DNA of 64,000 bases from Fen-1058 sp964398185 (GTDB taxonomy: Bacteria > Chloroflexota > Anaerolineae > Fen-1058): assembly GCA_964398185.1 (NCBI GenBank), contig CAYNML010000009.1, positions 1 through 64,000 on the forward strand, in the 5' to 3' direction. This document shows, in pieces, positions 54,424-63,652 of the stretch. Positions within the stretch are counted from its first letter, which is position 1; each line of letters opens with the position of its first letter. The translations under genes were made by a program, and so were the position numbers. The notes below the pieces were generated by a model. It saw only the letters and a program-made list of their open reading frames with translations, made no database searches and was not told the DNA's origin.

Positions 54424-56928
54424 TCACGGCACCTGATAAATCGTAACTCCGCCCTGCTGGAACGCCGCCGGCAGATACTGCGCAAACTTCGCCAGCCCGG
54501 CGGGCGGATAACGCCGCTGCTCGTTCGGGCCGACGACGACGTAGCGCACCTTTAAGTCACGCAGCAATTCCAGCATGCGATTCGCATCGCCCGTCGTGTA
54601 AATCTCATCGATCTGCGCCGCGCGCGGACCCTGGATGTCGTAGTTGCCGCGCCACTGACCTTCGTGACCCGCCCACCCCACTACGGTGGGCAAGCCCGTC
54701 CACGCCGACAGGCGCGACATCTCGGCGTGATACTGATCGCCGGGTGTTTCCAGAATCACGGGATTACCCTGCCCGTTCGCCATCAGCCATTGGGCCGCCG
54801 CGTAATCATCGGGTGCGAACTGGCCGGTGAACTTGAGTGCATCCAGCATTGGCGCGCTCGCTCCCGCCGTCAGCGTGGGCAGCGCCATCGCCGGGAAGAA
54901 TAGCCCCAGCGCCACAACCACCACCACGACCGCCGCCGCCACCGCGCGCACGACGCGGTGCAAGCGGCCGCCCGCAATTAAATAGTACGCCGCAAACGCC
55001 GAGGCCACCGCCCACAGCGCCCACGCTTGATAGTAGAACTTGAAGATCGTGTTCATGCGATAGCCGAAGCCATCGACAAGATAGAAGAACTCCGTACCGA
55101 TGGTCAACAGCAAGCCGACCCCGAAGAGCAGCAGCGCAAAATCGATCGGCGATGCGGGTTGACGCGAAGTGTCCGTCTCGATCTCGCTTGGCTTCCGCCG
55201 CGCGATCCACAACAACACGATCGCCGCCAGCGCGATGCCGATCAAGATGGGCGTCCATGGACTGAGCAAGCGCGCCATCAAATGATCGGTGAGGCTCAGG
55301 CCGTTCTGCGCCATCGCCGCCGCTACGTTGTCGAGCGCCGCACGCGCCCGCTCAGAGATCGCCGTCATGCCGACGCCCAACACACTGGCAATCAGCGCCA
55401 GCAGCACGACAAATCCGATCCCGCCACCGACCGCCTTGGCAAGGAAGGGCACAACACGCAGCTGCTTGCCTTTCGCCGCCAGATAGATCAGCGCCAGGCC
55501 GAACATCAGCCCGATGATCAGATATGGCCCGAACATCACGAAGAACTGCGGGAAGCGCGTGCCATTGTAGATATTCGGCGCGATGCCGCCCGCCTGCGAA
55601 GTGAAGCCGCGATAGAACGGCAGATACAGCGCCACGCCGATCGCGCCGAGCACGGCCACATCGATCGTCACTTCCCACAAACGCGGCTTGTGCGCGCGCC
55701 AGTAACCCAGGCCCAGCGCCATCATCAACACAAAGGCGTAGATCGGAAAATCCCACGTGTTCAAAAAGCCCAGGCTGCCCACCGCCAGCGCATACAACGG
55801 CCACAGCGGCGCGCGTTGCGGTCCCCGCCACAGCGACGTGATCGCGCCGCGCGCCGCACCCTGATACAAATTCAGCGCCAGCGCCATGATCACCAGCGCA
55901 AAGGGCAGCGCCAGCACGTGCGGATGCATGTCACCCAGAATGTAACTGAACTGCGGAAACTCGTCGATGACTTCCTGATAGGACGACGCGCTGGCCGCTG
56001 GCAGTCCCGTAATCTGCGCCAACAGCGGACTCACTTGCTCCGGCGGATAGTCATGAATCACGCGCGATGATCGCCACCACCACCAGCCCTGGCGCGGCGT
56101 CCACCACGGCATTTCGGGAGGATTTTGCACGGCGGGGCCGTTGAGCTCCAGAATATCCAGCCAGCGCCAGAACTCCGGCGAGCCAACGTTACTCGCGTGT
56201 GCCACCTCCAGCGGTCCCTGGAAGTTGCCCATCACGGCCAGCATCACCGCGCCCAGCGTGGCGAAGATGATGGCCGCGGTCTTGGCCTGGCGCTTGAACG
56301 CCAACACCAGATTGCCCACCACGCCAAACGCGCTGGCCGCGGCGAGCGCGAACCAGAAGGCATTGCTCAGGCTGAAGGCCGCACCCGCCGCCACACCCGT
56401 CAACTGGTGCATCAACGACATCATCACGTAACCAAAGTAATAATAGGCGATGGCGTAACCCGACAGCCACGGATCGAGCGGCGGGAATGTGGCGCTGCGA
56501 TTGATCGCGTTGAAGAAGGCAAACTCCATCGGCTTTTCGGTGGTCGACAGATCGGGCGCGTGGGCGCGGAAGACCGCCCAGCCGATCAACGCCACGGCAA
56601 AGACGATCTCATACGCGATGAACAGCCAGCGGTAGTCGCGCCACAGGCCGCGCAGATCGGCGCGCTGGTCATCGCCCCGCCAGCCCCACACACTGGCCAG
56701 CGCCACGCCGATCAGCACCACGAGGATGCCGCCCGTCGAGTTCTGAATCACGCCCAACGAAGCCAGCAGCCACAGGCCATACGACACGAACAGCAACCCG
56801 AGCGGCTTGACCAGCATGTAGCCGCGATCGGGCAGCCAGCGCAGCCAGCGCGTCACCACCGGCCACGCGGCCCAGCCCAGAATCTGGATAATCAACCACC
56901 ACATGAAGACAGCAATGGGTTCGGACAT
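54424..56928 (-). CDS. Chlor_Arch_YYY (DUF2298) membrane protein
   Basis: The 834-residue, strongly hydrophobic protein has about 15 membrane helices. It shows the YYYFG motif (162-166) in DPWLSGYAIAYYYFGYVMMS, preceded by EKPMEFAFFNAI and FPPLDPW, and EFPQFSYILGDMHPHVLALP. These are the family-defining residues of the Chlor_Arch_YYY/DUF2298 proteins found in Chloroflexi and Archaea. Function is unknown; the fold resembles polytopic glycosyltransferases. It shares the same blocks with the C-terminal half of the 1675-residue protein at 57494. The ATG at 56928 starts directly at the first helix and lacks a clear ribosome site. Confidence 0.78.
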   Translation of the reverse strand: MSEPIAVFMWWLIIQILGWAAWPVVTRWLRWLPDRGYMLVKPLGLLFVSYGLWLLASLGVIQNSTGGILVVLIGVALASVWGWRGDDQRADLRGLWRDYRWLFIAYEIVFAVALIGWAVFRAHAPDLSTTEKPMEFAFFNAINRSATFPPLDPWLSGYAIAYYYFGYVMMSLMHQLTGVAAGAAFSLSNAFWFALAAASAFGVVGNLVLAFKRQAKTAAIIFATLGAVMLAVMGNFQGPLEVAHASNVGSPEFWRWLDILELNGPAVQNPPEMPWWTPRQGWWWWRSSRVIHDYPPEQVSPLLAQITGLPAASASSYQEVIDEFPQFSYILGDMHPHVLALPFALVIMALALNLYQGAARGAITSLWRGPQRAPLWPLYALAVGSLGFLNTWDFPIYAFVLMMALGLGYWRAHKPRLWEVTIDVAVLGAIGVALYLPFYRGFTSQAGGIAPNIYNGTRFPQFFVMFGPYLIIGLMFGLALIYLAAKGKQLRVVPFLAKAVGGGIGFVVLLALIASVLGVGMTAISERARAALDNVAAAMAQNGLSLTDHLMARLLSPWTPILIGIALAAIVLLWIARRKPSEIETDTSRQPASPIDFALLLFGVGLLLTIGTEFFYLVDGFGYRMNTIFKFYYQAWALWAVASAFAAYYLIAGGRLHRVVRAVAAAVVVVVVALGLFFPAMALPTLTAGASAPMLDALKFTGQFAPDDYAAAQWLMANGQGNPVILETPGDQYHAEMSRLSAWTGLPTVVGWAGHEGQWRGNYDIQGPRAAQIDEIYTTGDANRMLELLRDLKVRYVVVGPNEQRRYPPAGLAKFAQYLPAAFQQGGVTIYQVP

Positions 56929-56969
56929 GATAAGTCAGTTAATCAGGGATCGGTTAATCAGAGATCGGG

Positions 56970-57410
56970 TCAACGGCGTGGCAGATCGCCGGGATCAGGC
57001 TCCGGGCGGTCGACGTTGATGTCATGACCGGGCTCATTCTTGCCCGGTTGCTCACGTTTCAAGTAATCGATGTAACCGTTTAGCAGGTGTTGCGCTTCGC
57101 CGGCCAGATCGCGCGCCTGACGATAAAGATGTTCAGAAATGTAGCCCAACTCGCGCGCAGCGCGCAAATGATTTTCTGTTTCGCTGAGCGATCCACGCGC
57201 ATTGTAACAAAACCGGACGCGATCGCGGTAGTAGAAACGCCCATGACCTTCGGCGATATTCGCCCCGACGCTTTTACTGGAACGGCGGATTTGATCGGCC
57301 AGGTCCCACTTCTCTTCTGGAGGCAGGTGTGGAACCACTTCACGGTGCGTCAATAGCATCAAAGCATGAGCCTTTTGCCAAGCCTGCAAACTCTCAAACC
57401 CTTCCGCCAT
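56970..57410 (-). CDS. Four-helix-bundle protein (23S rRNA intervening-sequence/S23 family)
   Basis: The 146-residue protein MAEGFESLQAWQKAHALMLL ... IRRSSKSVGANIAEGHGRFY ... ARGSLSETENHLRAARELGY has the typical SIPANIAEG-like helix pattern of the S23/four-helix-bundle family, here SVGANIAEGHG. It has an added ~25-residue acidic/Pro tail (EPGHDINVDRPEPDPGDL). GGAGG precedes ATG 57410. Members are encoded in rRNA inserts or stand alone, and one branch (bAvd) accompanies diversity-generating retroelements; no reverse transcriptase lies nearby. Its place between two giant YYY-family genes is unexplained. Confidence 0.85.
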   Translation of the reverse strand: MAEGFESLQAWQKAHALMLLTHREVVPHLPPEEKWDLADQIRRSSKSVGANIAEGHGRFYYRDRVRFCYNARGSLSETENHLRAARELGYISEHLYRQARDLAGEAQHLLNGYIDYLKREQPGKNEPGHDINVDRPEPDPGDLPRR

Positions 57411-57493
57411 ACCAGCCTCCTTTCGCATTGCCTGTCAGTAATCGATGCCTGGCTAGGACCTGATTGACCGATCACCCATTAACCGATCACTGA

Positions 57494-60400
57494 TTACCGT
57501 ACCACTTCATAAATCTTCGTTCCCTCATTCTGGAAGACAACCTTCAACGTCCCTTCGGCCGCCATCTGATCGAACTTGGTCAAACTTGGCGAGATGTAAG
57601 TCGGATCGAGCGTCAGGGCAGGATCGAACCCTTCGGGTGCATAGGTGGCGCGCTCCAGCGGCCCGACGACGATGTACTTCACATTGTAGCGATTCAACAC
57701 TTCCTGCGCTACTGCTGGATCGAGCGTGCGATACAGGGTGGACACATCCTGCAAGCGCCGATCGATCACCCAGCCCGGCATGATCGATCGCTGCTGGCGC
57801 TGATGCCAGTCCCAACCGATGATGGTGGGCAGCCCCGTATTGATCGAGATGCGCGATCCCCACTGATACAACCCGACGTTCAACAGGCCGGAACCCGCCT
57901 CGGCGACGACGGGCGTGCCCTGCACGTTGTCTTGCAGCCACTGAATGGCTTCGTAATCCCACTGCAACTTATACGCCGGAATGCCGTACTCGGCCACTGT
58001 CATGTAATCCGTGCCGTTGAGACCTGGCGCCTGATTCGCCACCCAGCGATCGCTGATCTTGTTGGGCGTCGCCGTCAGCACATAGAAGAACGACGCCGCC
58101 GCCAGCACGCCCATGCAGCCCTTCCACAACCACGCGCCCCAGCCGTGCCAGCGCTGCAACCGATCGGCCAGCCAGCCCAGCGCCACCGCCGCGCTGATGC
58201 CCAGCAAAATCCACACCTGCAAGTAGAATTTGAAGGTCGTGTTCATGCGGCTGATGTCACCCTTCAACACGACGATCTCCACCACCAGCGTCAAGCCCAA
58301 CGCCAGACACACGACAAAATACCAGAAGCGCTGCGCGGCTGCCAGGCGCGGTCGCACGGCCAGCGCGATGCAGACCACCACGATCGGCAGGACAATCAGC
58401 GCCACGTCGCGCTGCGTCTTGAGCATGAGTCCGTCGAGGTTGATGATCTCGCGGTTCGCGCGATACAGCAGGGCGATCAGCACGACCAGGATTACGCCGC
58501 CCACAATCGCCGCCCAGCGCCAACCCTTCAACGCGCCCCACACGGTCCGCCACCAGCGCCAGCCCCAACGCTTGATCTCCCACAGAATGAACGTGACGAT
58601 GGGGAACAGGAACAGCAGATGGATGTTGAGATACGCCCACCACGGCGTCAGCGATCCCTTCCATTCTTCGATACTGGAATAGGCCGTGGCGTAACTGCGC
58701 GTGAACGGCGTGAACGCCACAATGCCAATCAAGACAAAGCCCGCTGTGCGAGCGATGAAACGCACCCACGACGAGACACGATCGAGCGGTTCGTTGGCCC
58801 ACGTGCCCATGAACAACGCGGCCACGCCGATCACCAGATAAGTCGGATAATCCCACGTGTTCGTCGGGCGGAGCGCGCCGGCGGCCAGCCCCCCCAACCC
58901 GATCGAGACGACGCCGCCCCACGTCCAGAGCGGCGGACGCGTGAGCCAGCTCACGGCCAGCGCCAGCACCAGCAGCGTCAGCGGCATGGCGATCATGTGC
59001 GCGTGCAGATCGGCGTACAAGAACGTGAAGTACGGAAATTCCGAGATGGGACCCGCTTCCGACGGCGGCGCGGGGATCTCGCGCGTGGGGGTGAAGTACC
59101 ACCACTCGGGGCGCATGAGGCTCTTCAACTCGGTCTTGTCCTGCGTCATCTTGACGATGCCCTGCACGGTATCGGCCACCTGCTTCAACGGCGTGATGGT
59201 GCTCTGGAACGTCTCGCCGCCGTATTTGCTGATCTGCTGCTGCACCACCTGCACGCCGCCCAGGTTGCCCATGAACACCACAAACACCGCCGCGATGACG
59301 CCAATCACCGCCGGATCTTTCAGCCAGTATGATCGATCGCGCACCCAGCGCCCGAAGGCCTGCACCAGATTGAACGCCACGCAGAACGCGCCCAGCGCCG
59401 TCAGCGCAAACAACGTCGGAATCGCGAAGTTGTACGCGATCGACGGCAGGATGCCCAACAATTTCGTCAGCGCCGCAATCAGTACGAAGCCAAAATAGTA
59501 ATATGTGATCTGCCCGCCCGCGTGCCACGGATCGTACGGCGGGAAGTACTGGCTCTTGATCACCGCGTTGAGGTAGGCAAAGTCCATCGGCTTCTCACCG
59601 CCCATGACGGGATGCCACAGATCGGGATTGCCGAAACGCACGAGCAGGAAGAATAGGAAGGCCGCGCCGAACAGCGCTTCTTCGATCAACAATGTGCGGC
59701 GCTGATCTTTGAAGAACGCGCGCAGTTCCACGCGCTGCCGCCACGCGGCCATACCGCCCACGAGGCCCAGCCCCAGCACGCTGAGCAGAATCGTTGTGCG
59801 TGTGAACGGCACAATCTGGTAACTGGCGAGGAACCAGATGGCGAACACGGCGACGAGCAGCCCTGCCATGCGCGCGATGCCATAGCCGCGATCACGCAGC
59901 CCGGGGGCCGCCGCAAAGACAAGCGGGAAAGCGAACAGCCCGATCAGGAAGATCGCCGCATACCACACCAGCCCGCCGATCAACGGCGCTTGATTGAGCA
60001 GCCCGTTCCGATCGAACAGGTCCGACCACGTGCCCGTTTCCTGCTGTGCCTGCCAGACTTTGTCGGACAACATCAAGCCGCCGGCCGCCGCCGCATAATC
60101 TTTGGGCGAGATGTCATTGAGGATCGTGCTCAGATCAACCTTGCTCAGCACGGCGCGCACCTTTTCCGGATCGAAGTCCGGCGTCTTCTCGAAGATCAAC
60201 ACGCGCGGATGATCGTACACGCTGAAGGCTTCTTCGGCGGGCGGCATGGGCACGTTGATCAAGCTGCGGCACGTCTCCACGCCGGCCTGTGGGCAGCGCG
60301 TGGGATCAGGCCATAAGCCCATGTACTGCGTTGTCTCTTGATCGGGGAAGTTGAACGGCCCCAGCGTGGGATACGCTTCAAACGAGCCGACCAGCTTGAA

Positions 60401-62521
60401 TCCCAGTTCACCGCTGAACATGGCCCGATAGTATTCCGTCGTCAGCGGGAAGTGCCGCGGCTGACGCGACATAGGCGCATACGCGCGTGCGCTGGCCATC
60501 GTCACGTAGTCGCTTTGATTCAGCCAATCCACCAGCGCGTTCAATTTCTCCGGCGTGTCTTCCCACTGCCGCTGCACCTCGACGCCATGATAGATGCTGT
60601 AACCGTCGCGGCCGCCCACGCGCACCGGCACCGTTTCATCCCACGATTCCACGGCGATGGTGCTGCTCTCGGCTTGCAGCGGCGCGCCGTTGACGGCGGT
60701 GAGCAGCGCGAAGTAATCACCGGCGGGCAGCGTCACCGGCGCAAAGTTGAACGTGAACGATCCGCCGCGCGCACCCGCCTGCTCGACGTTGGCCGTCAAG
60801 TCAGCTGAAGCGATCGGGTTGGCGCCGTCCGGCGAAGTGCTGATCGTCAGGCGCAGCGTCTCCGGCTCGACATCGCCGTTGAGATCGATCAACCGATTCA
60901 CGCTGGCCGTGTGCAGGGTGCTGTCGGCCTCCGTCTGGAAGAAGGCCGCCGCCGGCTGATTGTTCTCCAGCAGGATGGTGGTATTCAAGAACGGGAGTTG
61001 AATCGCTTTGGCCGCGCCGTCCTGCTCGACGCGCAAGGTCACCGCCGTCGGCACATTCTCGAAGATCCATGCGGAGGCAGCAACGCGCGTGGTGGTCTGC
61101 CGATAGATGTCGGTGAAGGCGAAGGCCCAGCCATACGCGCCGACGATGACGAACGCCGTCACGGCGATCGAGACCGCGCGCCACAAGGTGGTCCGTCGGG
61201 CGCGCGTGGCGCGATCGAGCAGCGCCACCAGACCGGCCGCCGCCAGGATCGACAGGAAGGGATAGATCGGCAGTTGATAGCGAACCGATTTGACGAAGGC
61301 CGATCCCATCCACACGAAGTAACCGGTGACCCACAACCAGATCAGCAGCGAACGCGACTGCGCCACACTGCTGACCCAATCCATGATCTTGCCGTGCCGA
61401 TTGCGCAAATACGGCGTGATGAACGTCTGCCACGCGGCCCACGCCCAACCGATCCAGGCCGCCAGCCCCAACGGCAGGCCCATGCCCCAGAAAACGATGT
61501 TGACCCACGGGAACACCAGCGGCGTCCGCTCGGACCACTGGATGCCCGGCGGCCCGCCCGGGTCTTCGCCGGAATTCAATTTCTGCGCGTAGGCCATGTT
61601 GCTCGACCAGCGCTCGTCGAAGCGCAGCAAACCGTCGAAGGCGTAAGGCATGAAGATGCGGAAAGCGATCAACGCAGCAAAGCCGGCTACCACTAAACGC
61701 GCCAACGCGCCTTCGATAGATGCTTTGCGCTGCGGATCGCGCCACTGGCGGAAGACGGGCACGAACAAAGCGACAGCCAAAATCCCGACGATGGGCGCGA
61801 CGTTGATGCGACTCGCCACCGCCAGGCCGCTGGCGACGCCCGCCGCAATTGTATCGAGCCACGAGAAGGTATCGCCCAGACGGATGATGAAGAACAGCGC
61901 CGCGACGACGAAGAACGTGGCGAAAATATCGGCGGTGTAGAAGTGCGACTGCTGAATCTGCATCACCGTAGCCGCACCCAGCGCCGCCGCCAACAGGCCG
62001 GCCTTCACGCCAAATAGCCGCTTGCCGATGAGAAACATGAAGATCAGCGTGAACAGATCGAAGATGGCTGACAGCGCGCGGCCCAATAACTGCACACCCT
62101 GATAACTGGCAAACGGATACGTCATGCCATCTTTCGATAGGCACAGTTGCTCGTTCGCTTTGCACACACCATCAAGAATATCGGCTGTGTAGCGTGTGAT
62201 GAAGATGGGCAGATCGCCGTAGACGAACAGGCCAAAGCCCTTGGTGTACGGATTCAGCGGCGAGGTCTGCGAGTCGAAGTATTCGTTCAGGTCCGCCGCC
62301 GGTTGAATGGCCGACGTCACTTGCGAAAGGAAGTTCTCGTCGGGATGCAGCGGATGGCCCTGGCTCCAGTCCAATCCGCCGAGGCGGAAGTACGCGCCGA
62401 AAGCAAGGATGCCCAACAGCAGCAATGCCACAGGTAGCCACGTCCAGCGCTTTTTGGCGGCAGGTGCGGGTGGAGCAACAGTTTCAGGTTGAGGTGATGT
62501 CGTCGTCGGTTCGATGGTCAT
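57494..62521 (-). CDS. Giant GT-C / Chlor_Arch_YYY fusion membrane protein
   Basis: The 1675-residue protein fuses two polytopic halves. Residues ~30-560 form a GT-C (PMT/GT39-like) domain with LDWSQGHPLHPDENFLSQVT near the first loop, an acidic pair DE, and EQLC. An extracytoplasmic part of about 250 residues follows. From ~850 on is a DUF2298/YYY domain with GEKPMDFAYLNAVI, FPPYDPWHAGG, YYYFG (about 1006-1010) and EFPYFTFLYADLHAHMIAMP. Two families that normally occur as adjacent genes are therefore joined, suggesting they act together at the same membrane site. Start ATG at 62521, just before the scaffold gap, so the region upstream is uncertain. The substrate is unknown. Confidence 0.75.
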   Translation of the reverse strand: MTIEPTTTSPQPETVAPPAPAAKKRWTWLPVALLLLGILAFGAYFRLGGLDWSQGHPLHPDENFLSQVTSAIQPAADLNEYFDSQTSPLNPYTKGFGLFVYGDLPIFITRYTADILDGVCKANEQLCLSKDGMTYPFASYQGVQLLGRALSAIFDLFTLIFMFLIGKRLFGVKAGLLAAALGAATVMQIQQSHFYTADIFATFFVVAALFFIIRLGDTFSWLDTIAAGVASGLAVASRINVAPIVGILAVALFVPVFRQWRDPQRKASIEGALARLVVAGFAALIAFRIFMPYAFDGLLRFDERWSSNMAYAQKLNSGEDPGGPPGIQWSERTPLVFPWVNIVFWGMGLPLGLAAWIGWAWAAWQTFITPYLRNRHGKIMDWVSSVAQSRSLLIWLWVTGYFVWMGSAFVKSVRYQLPIYPFLSILAAAGLVALLDRATRARRTTLWRAVSIAVTAFVIVGAYGWAFAFTDIYRQTTTRVAASAWIFENVPTAVTLRVEQDGAAKAIQLPFLNTTILLENNQPAAAFFQTEADSTLHTASVNRLIDLNGDVEPETLRLTISTSPDGANPIASADLTANVEQAGARGGSFTFNFAPVTLPAGDYFALLTAVNGAPLQAESSTIAVESWDETVPVRVGGRDGYSIYHGVEVQRQWEDTPEKLNALVDWLNQSDYVTMASARAYAPMSRQPRHFPLTTEYYRAMFSGELGFKLVGSFEAYPTLGPFNFPDQETTQYMGLWPDPTRCPQAGVETCRSLINVPMPPAEEAFSVYDHPRVLIFEKTPDFDPEKVRAVLSKVDLSTILNDISPKDYAAAAGGLMLSDKVWQAQQETGTWSDLFDRNGLLNQAPLIGGLVWYAAIFLIGLFAFPLVFAAAPGLRDRGYGIARMAGLLVAVFAIWFLASYQIVPFTRTTILLSVLGLGLVGGMAAWRQRVELRAFFKDQRRTLLIEEALFGAAFLFFLLVRFGNPDLWHPVMGGEKPMDFAYLNAVIKSQYFPPYDPWHAGGQITYYYFGFVLIAALTKLLGILPSIAYNFAIPTLFALTALGAFCVAFNLVQAFGRWVRDRSYWLKDPAVIGVIAAVFVVFMGNLGGVQVVQQQISKYGGETFQSTITPLKQVADTVQGIVKMTQDKTELKSLMRPEWWYFTPTREIPAPPSEAGPISEFPYFTFLYADLHAHMIAMPLTLLVLALAVSWLTRPPLWTWGGVVSIGLGGLAAGALRPTNTWDYPTYLVIGVAALFMGTWANEPLDRVSSWVRFIARTAGFVLIGIVAFTPFTRSYATAYSSIEEWKGSLTPWWAYLNIHLLFLFPIVTFILWEIKRWGWRWWRTVWGALKGWRWAAIVGGVILVVLIALLYRANREIINLDGLMLKTQRDVALIVLPIVVVCIALAVRPRLAAAQRFWYFVVCLALGLTLVVEIVVLKGDISRMNTTFKFYLQVWILLGISAAVALGWLADRLQRWHGWGAWLWKGCMGVLAAASFFYVLTATPNKISDRWVANQAPGLNGTDYMTVAEYGIPAYKLQWDYEAIQWLQDNVQGTPVVAEAGSGLLNVGLYQWGSRISINTGLPTIIGWDWHQRQQRSIMPGWVIDRRLQDVSTLYRTLDPAVAQEVLNRYNVKYIVVGPLERATYAPEGFDPALTLDPTYISPSLTKFDQMAAEGTLKVVFQNEGTKIYEVVR

Positions 62522-62708
62522 AGAAAGTCACGCGAATATATTGTTCACAGCAGNNNNNNNNNNNNNNNNNNNNNNNNNNNNNNNNNNNNNNNNNNNNNNN
62601 NNNNNNNNNNNNNNNNNNNNNNNNNNNNNNNNNNNNNNNNNNNNNNNNNNNNNGTCGTCGTCGGTTCGATGGTCATAGAAAGTCACGCGAATATATTGTT
62701 CACAGCAG
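62499..62708. other. Scaffold gap (100 N) flanked by an identical 55-mer
   Basis: The N run spans 62554-62653. The 55 bases ending at 62553 are repeated exactly at 62654-62708, so each side of the gap ends with the same sequence, which includes the first 23 bases of the giant membrane-protein gene. This is the pattern left when two contigs overlap by one assembler word length and are joined by a fixed-length gap. The true gap is probably zero, and the second copy is not a real genomic repeat. Confidence 0.85.
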
Positions 62709-62711
62709 CGA

Positions 62712-62809
62712 CGTCATTGCCGCGCGCCTCCGGCGGGAATCCACAGACACAACCAGCGGTATGGCATGGCGGCGGCCTGGATGCCCGACGAAAGCACTCG
62801 GGCATGACG
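62712..62809. repeat. Dispersed repeat, CCCGCG...GGGCATGACG family, copy 2
   Basis: The related unit at 22041-22143 shares the CCGGCGGGAATCCA-like half and the CTGGATGCCCGA...CGGGCATGACG half. The unit lies just upstream of the giant membrane-protein gene once the gap is closed. Confidence 0.75.
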
Positions 62810-62817
62810 TGTGAGAA

Positions 62818-63600
62818 TCAGTTTCTCGTCGCGTATAAGTAACCCAAATAATCGTGCACCGGATTGGGCTGCACCTGCACTTGAAAGCCGGCGCGCTGCA
62901 AGAGCTGCACCAACTCGTCGTGCTGTCCGGCAGACGTGTTGTCGTGATACTCCAAGGCGATGCGCTCAATGCGCTGCAATAGCCCGGCATCCATACTGCG
63001 CAAGATCGCATACTCGCCGCCTTCGATGTCCATCTTCAGGAAATCGCAGCGATCAAGTCTGTACTCATCAAAAACCTGTTGCAACGTAATCGCTTGCACT
63101 TCGATCGTCTGCGTGCCCGCCTGCGTCGTCGAATGCTGCACGGCCTCGCCCAGCCCGATGTTCAGCGCCAGCGATCCTGGCTTCTCAGCGATGGCGCACG
63201 GCTGCGCGGTAACATGCGGCAAGTTGTTCAGCGCCACGTTCTGCTGCAACAGCGCAAACGATTCCGGGAACGGCTCGAAGGCCAGCACGCGGCCGTGGGG
63301 ATTGCGCTGCGCGGCGCAGGCCGTAAAATCGCCCAGCCCCGCGCCGATGTCGATGATCGTCCAGCCGTCTTGCAAGATCAGGCCGTTCTCATAATCCCGA
63401 TCGAGACACGTCTCCTTGACGACCCACACATCCATGGCCGTGCGCACGCGGAACTGCAAGCCGCTTCCGCGCAGGTGAATCATCAAGGGTGCACTTTGTC
63501 TTTGTCCAGCGAACAGCGCAACCACTTTGGCGCGTGGTGAAACGTGCCATAGCAATTTCGGAACTGAACGGGCGTAATAAATCAGGCCAGATAAACGCAT
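62818..63600 (-). CDS. FkbM-family methyltransferase
   Basis: The 260-residue SAM-dependent methyltransferase shows WTIIDIGAGLGDFTACAAQ (motif I), GRVLAFEPFPESFALLQQNV (acidic SAM-ribose residue) and DFLKMDIEGGEYAILRSM (the FkbM signature). Members methylate sugar hydroxyls of glycans, glycolipids or secondary metabolites, which suits a surface-glycan neighbourhood. ATG 63600 is preferred over a GTG at 63609; neither has a good ribosome site. The gene is followed by the repeat at 62712 and then the GT-C/YYY gene. Confidence 0.85.
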   Translation of the reverse strand: MRLSGLIYYARSVPKLLWHVSPRAKVVALFAGQRQSAPLMIHLRGSGLQFRVRTAMDVWVVKETCLDRDYENGLILQDGWTIIDIGAGLGDFTACAAQRNPHGRVLAFEPFPESFALLQQNVALNNLPHVTAQPCAIAEKPGSLALNIGLGEAVQHSTTQAGTQTIEVQAITLQQVFDEYRLDRCDFLKMDIEGGEYAILRSMDAGLLQRIERIALEYHDNTSAGQHDELVQLLQRAGFQVQVQPNPVHDYLGYLYATRN

Positions 63601-63632
63601 TTTGAACACGGAAACGTAGTGCGTGGACTGCC

Positions 63633-63652
63633 TTTACGCATTACGCTTTACG
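63633..63652. repeat. TTACGCATTACGCTTTACGC repeat
   Basis: The same unit as at 7446-7523. It supplies the stop codon (63648-63650) of the upstream methyltransferase gene. Confidence 0.75.

Noticed and set aside
56970..57410. Diversity-generating retroelement marked by an Avd-like four-helix bundle
   Set aside because: No reverse transcriptase, template/variable repeat or adenine-specific variation was found nearby.
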